From NCBI GenBank assembly GCA_049509915.1, contig JBEKZL010000219.1, forward strand, positions 1-12,576: a stretch of 12,576 nucleotides of DNA, read 5' to 3'. Below the pieces are notes generated by a model. It was not told the DNA's origin. It saw only the letters and a list, made by a program, of their open reading frames with translations, and made no database searches. Shown one piece after another: positions 8,775-12,576 of the stretch. This stretch comes from JBEKYD01 sp049509915. Its GTDB lineage: Bacteria; Acidobacteriota; Terriglobia; Bryobacterales; Bryobacteraceae. The position numbers and the translations under genes are program-made. Positions within the stretch are counted from its first letter, which is position 1. Each line of letters starts with the position of its first letter.

Positions 8775-11700
8775 TCACCGTCCGCCCGCTTCGCGCAGCG
8801 CCAGCAGGTTCAGGTATTGCGACTCGCCGCGGTCCATGGCTTTGGCACCCTGTTCGAAAGCAGCGACGGCATTTTCGCGCTGGCCCAACGCCATCAGCAG
8901 CATACCCTGGGAGTACAGCCACAGACCGCGATTCTCCGGCTCGGCCGCGGCCAGGCGTTTCTCGACCGCGCTCTCCGCCGCCTGCAGGCGCGTTTTTGCT
9001 TCGGCCGGGTCGAGGCGCGCCGCCGCCAGAGAGGGGAACGGAAAATCCTCCGTGGGCGAAGCGCCCGTTTCCTCGGGGTTATCTTTCGCCAGCTTCGTCC
9101 AGCGCTTGCGGGCCGTCTTCCGTTCGCCGCACGCGGCTTCCAGATCGGCCAGGTAATACTGGAAGCGCGGCTCCTTCATAAAGGCCTCGAATCCGTACAT
9201 AGTGAAGGTGAGGCCCTTATCCTCGGCGCCGATGGTTTCGAACCCGGTTTCCACCAGCTCGCAATGGCGATTGGCAACGTCCGCGCGCAAGGCCTGCAGT
9301 TGGACTTCGATATAAGCTTTGCGGACGTCGGCCGGCTGCTTCTCCTGGGGGAAATTGTGCGCGGTGAACAGACTCTTGCCGCTTCCCAAATTGCCGCGGG
9401 CCACTTCCATCAGGGCCGTGCCGGCTACGTCCCGCGGGGAGGTGGCCGTGGCGGAGACCGGCCCATTCACCGGCACGTCAGGCAGCACGGCTTCGGAGCC
9501 CGGCGGGGATTCCGTCTTCGGGGCTGGCGATTCTATGTTCGGGGCCGGGGCGGCCGTCGGGGGTTTGGGCGCTTCGGCCATTACCGCCAGGGCGGCGGCT
9601 TTGTCGCCCTTCATATCGCGCAGCGCCTGGCTCAGGAGCGGATACAACTCCGGTATATCGTGCCGCAAGGCGCGCGCCTTCTGCCATTCGGCAATGGCCT
9701 CGTCCGGCATGTCGGCATTCATCTGGAGCAGGCCGAGCAACCAGTGGGCGGACGCATCGGAAAGATTGGTGGCGAGGGCAGCCTCGAGCACGGGGAACGA
9801 GCTGGCGCGGCTGGGAAAGACGCGCTCGAGCGGCAAGCCCGCGGCCAGTTTGAAATCGGCCGAGCCGTCCGCGCCGGCTTTCTGGCGGCAGTATCCGCGA
9901 TAGTACGCCACCAGCGCGTAGTTCTGCGGCAGCACCGCGCCCGGCTCAGTTTCGTTCGCGGGCACCGCCGGCCACGCGCGATCGAGCGCCGCTAGGGCGT
10001 CTTTATACAACCCCAGACTGAGGTATTGATCGACGATATCGAGCACTCGCTCCGGATCGGCCGCCAGATGGCGCTCCAGCGCCTCGCCGGGCTGGCCGGG
10101 GACCCGTTCCCACTCGAGAAACGAATCGATGGGAGAGATCGCCAGCCAGTAGTTCAGCCGCTCGCGGGCTTCATCGTTGCCGCCGGCGGCGCGCAGCAGA
10201 GCCACCTCCATGCGTCCGGCCCGCAACGGAAAGCTGGGCAGGGCGCGGGCCTGGCGAAGCTCCTCCAGGGCATCCTCGATCTTCCCGCCGCGTGCCAGCG
10301 ACGCGGCCGTCTCCACCCGCGCCGCCATTCCAAAGGCCGTGTCGGCGGTTATGCGTTGCCAGGCCGCCCGCGCAGCGTCGTCCTGTCCCAGGGCGGCTTG
10401 GGCCAGGCCCAGGTAGTAGGTCACCTCAGCGTCGCCGGGGACCGACGCAGCCGCGGCTTCGAGCATGCGAACCGCTTCCGCATAGCGCTGCTGGCCCACT
10501 GCCAGGCGCCCGGCCGCTTTCTGAATGGCCGCGCTGTGGGGAAACTGCTCGAGCCCCCTGGGATAGTTGGCGCCGGCCCAATAGTAATGTCCGTTGCGTT
10601 CGTTGTCCTGGTTGCAAGCGACGAAGGCCTCGGCGCTGGCGGGATGGGCGCAATCGGTTCGCGGTAGGGGGCCAACAGCCACGCTCGAAGCCGGATCGGC
10701 GTCGTACACTCCTTCGGTATGCGCCAGAAGCAGGGTGCCCTTCGCGTCCAGCAGTTCGAAACGGTACGGCCCGTTCGCCGGATCGGGAATCGAATGCGAG
10801 AGGGTGCGCGCCGGAGCCAGATCCTCAGCCCGGTCCCAGACCGTAGCGGAATCTTTCAGGATGCGAACTCGTGCACCGTTGATGTTTCGCGTCACGTTCA
10901 ACTCGGCCGTAAGTTCGCTCTTGCCCTGCGTGGTACCCCGGCCGAAGTACAGCACCGCCGAGGTATTGGCGCGGGTAATGCCATCGAGATTCCGCGCCGG
11001 CAGCCAGTATTCGGTGAAGCGCCGCTCCTCGAAGGGACCCAGGAACTCCAGCTCTTCCTGAGTGGAAAAGACTCCGGCCTGGATTTCGATGTACTCGCTA
11101 TTGTCATCGGAAAGCTGGCGGCGGATCTCGGCGTCGTTGGCGCCCCAGGCCCACAGCTTTTTCCCCGGCACCGCCGCCGGGTCGGCCACATGTACGGTGG
11201 CGGTGCGGCTGGAGCCTTGATAGGCCCCAAAGAAGGGCTCGCGCGTGCCGAACGCGAAGACGCTCAAGGCGCCTTTCATGTTGCTAACCATGCTCTGGTC
11301 GATGCCCTTATCGACGCCGCTGGTGGCCACCGGCCAGATGTCCATGCGGTTCTCGCCGTGAACGGTCACCAGATTGGCGGGCAGCACCAGGCGCGTATCG
11401 CGCTCCAGCTTTATCGCGGCGTTGTTCCACCAATAATAGGGATGGCGCACGGCGGTCTGGTTGCTCAGGCTCACGTTCTGCTCCAGCATGGCGGCGCCTT
11501 CACGCAGCACGAATTCCACCCGCCACTCCATGCCGGTGACGCGGTCCCTGGCCCCCACCCACACCATCGCCCGGCCGGGCTCCCGGCGCCAGGCAAAATC
11601 CACCGGCGAGACGGTTACGCGCGTATGCCCGATCGGAAAATTCATCTCGATGCCCAAGCTGACCCACGCGCCGCGCAGGCCGATCAACCCTTTCTTGATC

Positions 11701-12038
11701 GATCCATTGGCGTGGAACATCGGCCGCCCGCTGAGTTTGTCCACGCAGGTGTAGAGATGGCCGCCCAGGTCGGGCAAAAAGCTGCAAGTCAGGTAGTCGT
11801 TGTCGATCACCAGGCGGCGCCACTCGGACATCGAGCGCTGCTTGCCCAGATTGGTGCGGTTGGCGTAGGGGTAATTGGCCTCGTAGTCGTTGACGGTCAT
11901 CGCGTCCAGAGCGGGTTTGAGGTCGGCCGGACCCTCCAGGTACGTGGGCAGCGTGACCACATCCTCCCAAGCCCGCACCGCGCCCATCGCTGGTGCGGCC
12001 AGCATCAACAAGGCGACGAAACCCGGCAAAGCCCGCAT
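8775..12038 (-). CDS. Secreted DUF5107 and tetratricopeptide-repeat protein
   Basis: I start at the ATG at 12038 because MRALPGFVALLMLAAPAMGA is a good signal peptide; in-frame ATGs at 12122 and 12095 would bury it behind an unrelated tail. That gives 1087 residues. After the signal comes a DUF5107 domain (about 45-350) with NDYLTCSFLPDLGGHLYTCV, the HPYYWWNNAA block and a FTEYWLP end. DUF5107 looks related to galactose-mutarotase-like beta sandwiches, which suggests sugar binding, but this is inference. A beta-rich segment follows to about 490, then tetratricopeptide repeats to about 815, a Pro/Ala/Ser-rich linker (about 816-852) with a near-duplicated ESPAPK/ESPPGS motif, and more TPR-like helices to the end. 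DUF5107-TPR proteins are frequent in Acidobacteria. Export with protein-interaction repeats fits a periplasmic or surface carbohydrate role. The exact function is unknown. Confidence 0.88.
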   Translation of the reverse strand: MRALPGFVALLMLAAPAMGAVRAWEDVVTLPTYLEGPADLKPALDAMTVNDYEANYPYANRTNLGKQRSMSEWRRLVIDNDYLTCSFLPDLGGHLYTCVDKLSGRPMFHANGSIKKGLIGLRGAWVSLGIEMNFPIGHTRVTVSPVDFAWRREPGRAMVWVGARDRVTGMEWRVEFVLREGAAMLEQNVSLSNQTAVRHPYYWWNNAAIKLERDTRLVLPANLVTVHGENRMDIWPVATSGVDKGIDQSMVSNMKGALSVFAFGTREPFFGAYQGSSRTATVHVADPAAVPGKKLWAWGANDAEIRRQLSDDNSEYIEIQAGVFSTQEELEFLGPFEERRFTEYWLPARNLDGITRANTSAVLYFGRGTTQGKSELTAELNVTRNINGARVRILKDSATVWDRAEDLAPARTLSHSIPDPANGPYRFELLDAKGTLLLAHTEGVYDADPASSVAVGPLPRTDCAHPASAEAFVACNQDNERNGHYYWAGANYPRGLEQFPHSAAIQKAAGRLAVGQQRYAEAVRMLEAAAASVPGDAEVTYYLGLAQAALGQDDAARAAWQRITADTAFGMAARVETAASLARGGKIEDALEELRQARALPSFPLRAGRMEVALLRAAGGNDEARERLNYWLAISPIDSFLEWERVPGQPGEALERHLAADPERVLDIVDQYLSLGLYKDALAALDRAWPAVPANETEPGAVLPQNYALVAYYRGYCRQKAGADGSADFKLAAGLPLERVFPSRASSFPVLEAALATNLSDASAHWLLGLLQMNADMPDEAIAEWQKARALRHDIPELYPLLSQALRDMKGDKAAALAVMAEAPKPPTAAPAPNIESPAPKTESPPGSEAVLPDVPVNGPVSATATSPRDVAGTALMEVARGNLGSGKSLFTAHNFPQEKQPADVRKAYIEVQLQALRADVANRHCELVETGFETIGAEDKGLTFTMYGFEAFMKEPRFQYYLADLEAACGERKTARKRWTKLAKDNPEETGASPTEDFPFPSLAAARLDPAEAKTRLQAAESAVEKRLAAAEPENRGLWLYSQGMLLMALGQRENAVAAFEQGAKAMDRGESQYLNLLALREAGGR

Positions 12039-12171
12039 GGCGAAACAGCGTAACACACTCGATTCGGCCCCGGGCGCGGCGGCCGGATGCCGCATATTAT
12101 TCCCGTCCGCCACTACTCGCATAATCCGTATTACTGCTCCTCAGTTTCTTCCTTGCCCGCAAAGATCCTTA

Positions 12172-12213
12172 TGTAGGGCAGGCTGGCAGCCTGCGGCCGA
12201 TTGTCAATCGGCC
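12172..12213. repeat. Palindromic repeat unit D1 (two abutting hairpins)
   Basis: The unit opens TGTAGGGCAG. It contains GCAGGCT-GGC-AGCCTGC (12178-12194), a 7-bp stem with a 3-nt loop. Immediately next to it, with no gap, is GGCCGATT-GTC-AATCGGCC (12195-12213), an 8-bp stem that is fully symmetric. Two such hairpins back to back are not expected by chance. The unit shares its head with D2 and with the glyQ/glyS repeats. Confidence 0.65.
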
Positions 12214-12262
12214 TCTTCAATTTAATTGCGGCGGCTGGGGCCGCGATTGCCTGTCCCAAATC

Positions 12263-12302
12263 TGTGGGGCAGCCCCGTGGCCTGCCGCAGCCAATCGATG
12301 GG
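12263..12302. repeat. Palindromic repeat unit D2, diverged direct repeat of D1
   Basis: The unit opens TGTGGGGCAG and continues with a stem-forming GGCAG...CTGCC core (12268-12272 with 12282-12286). It then has GC-x-GCCAATCG, matching the order of blocks in D1 (TGTRGGGCAG, CCTGC, CAATCG). It lies about 50 bp after D1 in the same orientation. A further GCGGC/GCCGC hairpin lies between the two units. Confidence 0.5.
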
Positions 12303-12465
12303 ACTATTTCGCGAGTCGCGAGTTATCCGCCCAGTTGACCTGGCCGCGACTTACCAGGACTAATTCGGCGGACGATATGTTAAGATACTTACAATTAGCG
12401 GGTTGAGCGGTGGCAAATCGGCGCAGCCCACCCGTCGGCGTCAGCCAGAGCTAACCCCAATACTG

Positions 12466-12494
12466 TTCACTTAACGGCATTTTAATGCTATTCT
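12466..12494 (+). promoter_or_regulatory. Candidate sigma-70-type promoter for the gene at 12531
   Basis: TTCACT (12466-12471) and TATTCT (12489-12494) are 17 bp apart and each matches four of six consensus bases (TTGACA and TATAAT). They lie in the locally AT-rich stretch and would start transcription about 30 bases before the ATG. This is a weak but well-placed match. Confidence 0.35.
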
Positions 12495-12516
12495 GTTTTA
12501 GGGCTGATGCCTCCAG

Positions 12517-12523
12517 AAGGAGG
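12517..12523 (+). promoter_or_regulatory. Near-perfect Shine-Dalgarno for the gene at 12531
   Basis: AAGGAGG lies exactly seven bases before the ATG at 12531. It is the strongest ribosome binding site in the window and is the main reason to accept the truncated downstream frame as a real gene. Confidence 0.8.
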
Positions 12524-12530
12524 TTGTCCT

Positions 12531-12576
12531 ATGCGCGTTGCGACCGTAGAATCAACTACACTGCTGACGGTTTCCT
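12531..12576 (+). CDS. 5' end of a gene, possibly a KTSC-domain protein (partial)
   Basis: Fifteen codons are visible before the window ends, reading MRVATVESTTLLTVS. The short pattern of Val, Glu/Ser, Ser/Thr, Thr, Leu, any residue, Thr/Ala, Val resembles the start of KTSC-domain proteins, small single-domain proteins that begin with a V-x-S-S-x-L-x-x-V-x-Y motif and are of poorly defined function. Fifteen residues are not enough to be sure, and the following Tyr-Asp that would confirm the motif lies outside the window. That a gene starts here is well supported by the AAGGAGG ribosome binding site, the upstream AT-rich region and the divergent arrangement with the TPR gene. The product assignment is a guess. 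Confidence 0.55.
   Translation, partial: MRVATVESTTLLTVS

Larger units (their letters stand above)
12039..12530. other. Divergent intergenic region with repeats
   Basis: About 490 bp lie between the minus-strand TPR gene and the plus-strand gene starting at 12531. The first 84 bp could instead be coding if the TPR protein starts at 12122. The middle (12172-12302) carries two palindromic repeat units. The last 100 bases are clearly richer in A and T than the surroundings and hold the likely promoter of the plus-strand gene. No strong promoter for the TPR gene could be defined. A GAGGAG-like purine run upstream of 12122 is too far from that ATG (14 bases) to be a good ribosome binding site. 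Confidence 0.5.

Noticed and set aside
8587..9156. Plus-strand open frame that starts as GTG AAA AAT after AGGAG, then continues antisense into the TPR gene
   Set aside because: The start looks plausible, but two thirds of it is antisense to a real gene, the composition is Arg/Ser/Pro-rich, and no domain is visible.
10719..12053. Long open frame antisense to the TPR protein gene (also 8766-9995)
   Set aside because: Shadow of the third-position GC bias of the real gene, with no domain and no ribosome binding site.
12390..12395. Plus-strand TACAAT resembling a -10 box
   Set aside because: No -35 at suitable spacing, and it is far from the ATG at 12531. The pair at 12466-12494 is better placed.

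Overview
The window is GC-rich bacterial DNA. I read it as Acidobacteriota, most likely a Solibacter/Bryobacter-type soil lineage. This is inference from three things: the secreted DUF5107-TPR protein, the split alpha/beta glycyl-tRNA synthetase encoded with ppdK, and abundant short palindromic intergenic repeats. No rRNA gene or other decisive marker is present.

Most genes are on the minus strand. Reading in the direction of transcription, 6738 down to 245 is a core housekeeping cluster: recO (DNA repair), glyQ and glyS (the two glycyl-tRNA synthetase subunits) and ppdK (pyruvate phosphate dikinase). recO and glyQ are 4 bp apart. glyS and ppdK are 9 bp apart, and the ppdK Shine-Dalgarno overlaps the glyS stop. 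glyQ and glyS are separated by 145 bp holding an inverted pair of palindromic repeats. A third copy follows ppdK. At the left edge (1-85) a small basic protein of unknown function starts on the minus strand and runs off the window. Its leader can fold so that the ribosome binding site is masked.

From about 6740 to 8770 the window looks accessory. A plus-strand gene for a bulb-type (mannose-binding) lectin is broken across reading frames. Facing it is an actinobacterial-looking SAM-dependent methyltransferase of the O-methyltransferase family 2 fold, with Ser at the position where the family normally has its catalytic His.

From 8775 to 12038 lies one large exported protein with a DUF5107 domain, a beta-rich segment, tetratricopeptide repeats, a Pro-rich linker and more repeats. 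The right end (12039-12576) is a divergent intergenic region with two further palindromic repeat units. A new plus-strand gene starts at 12531 after a near-perfect Shine-Dalgarno and may encode a KTSC-domain protein.

No tRNA, rRNA, CRISPR array or transposase was found. The points most worth a second look are the bistable leader at 85-157, the repeat superfamily sharing the head TGTGGGGCAG, the multiply frameshifted lectin, and the catalytic-residue substitution in the methyltransferase.
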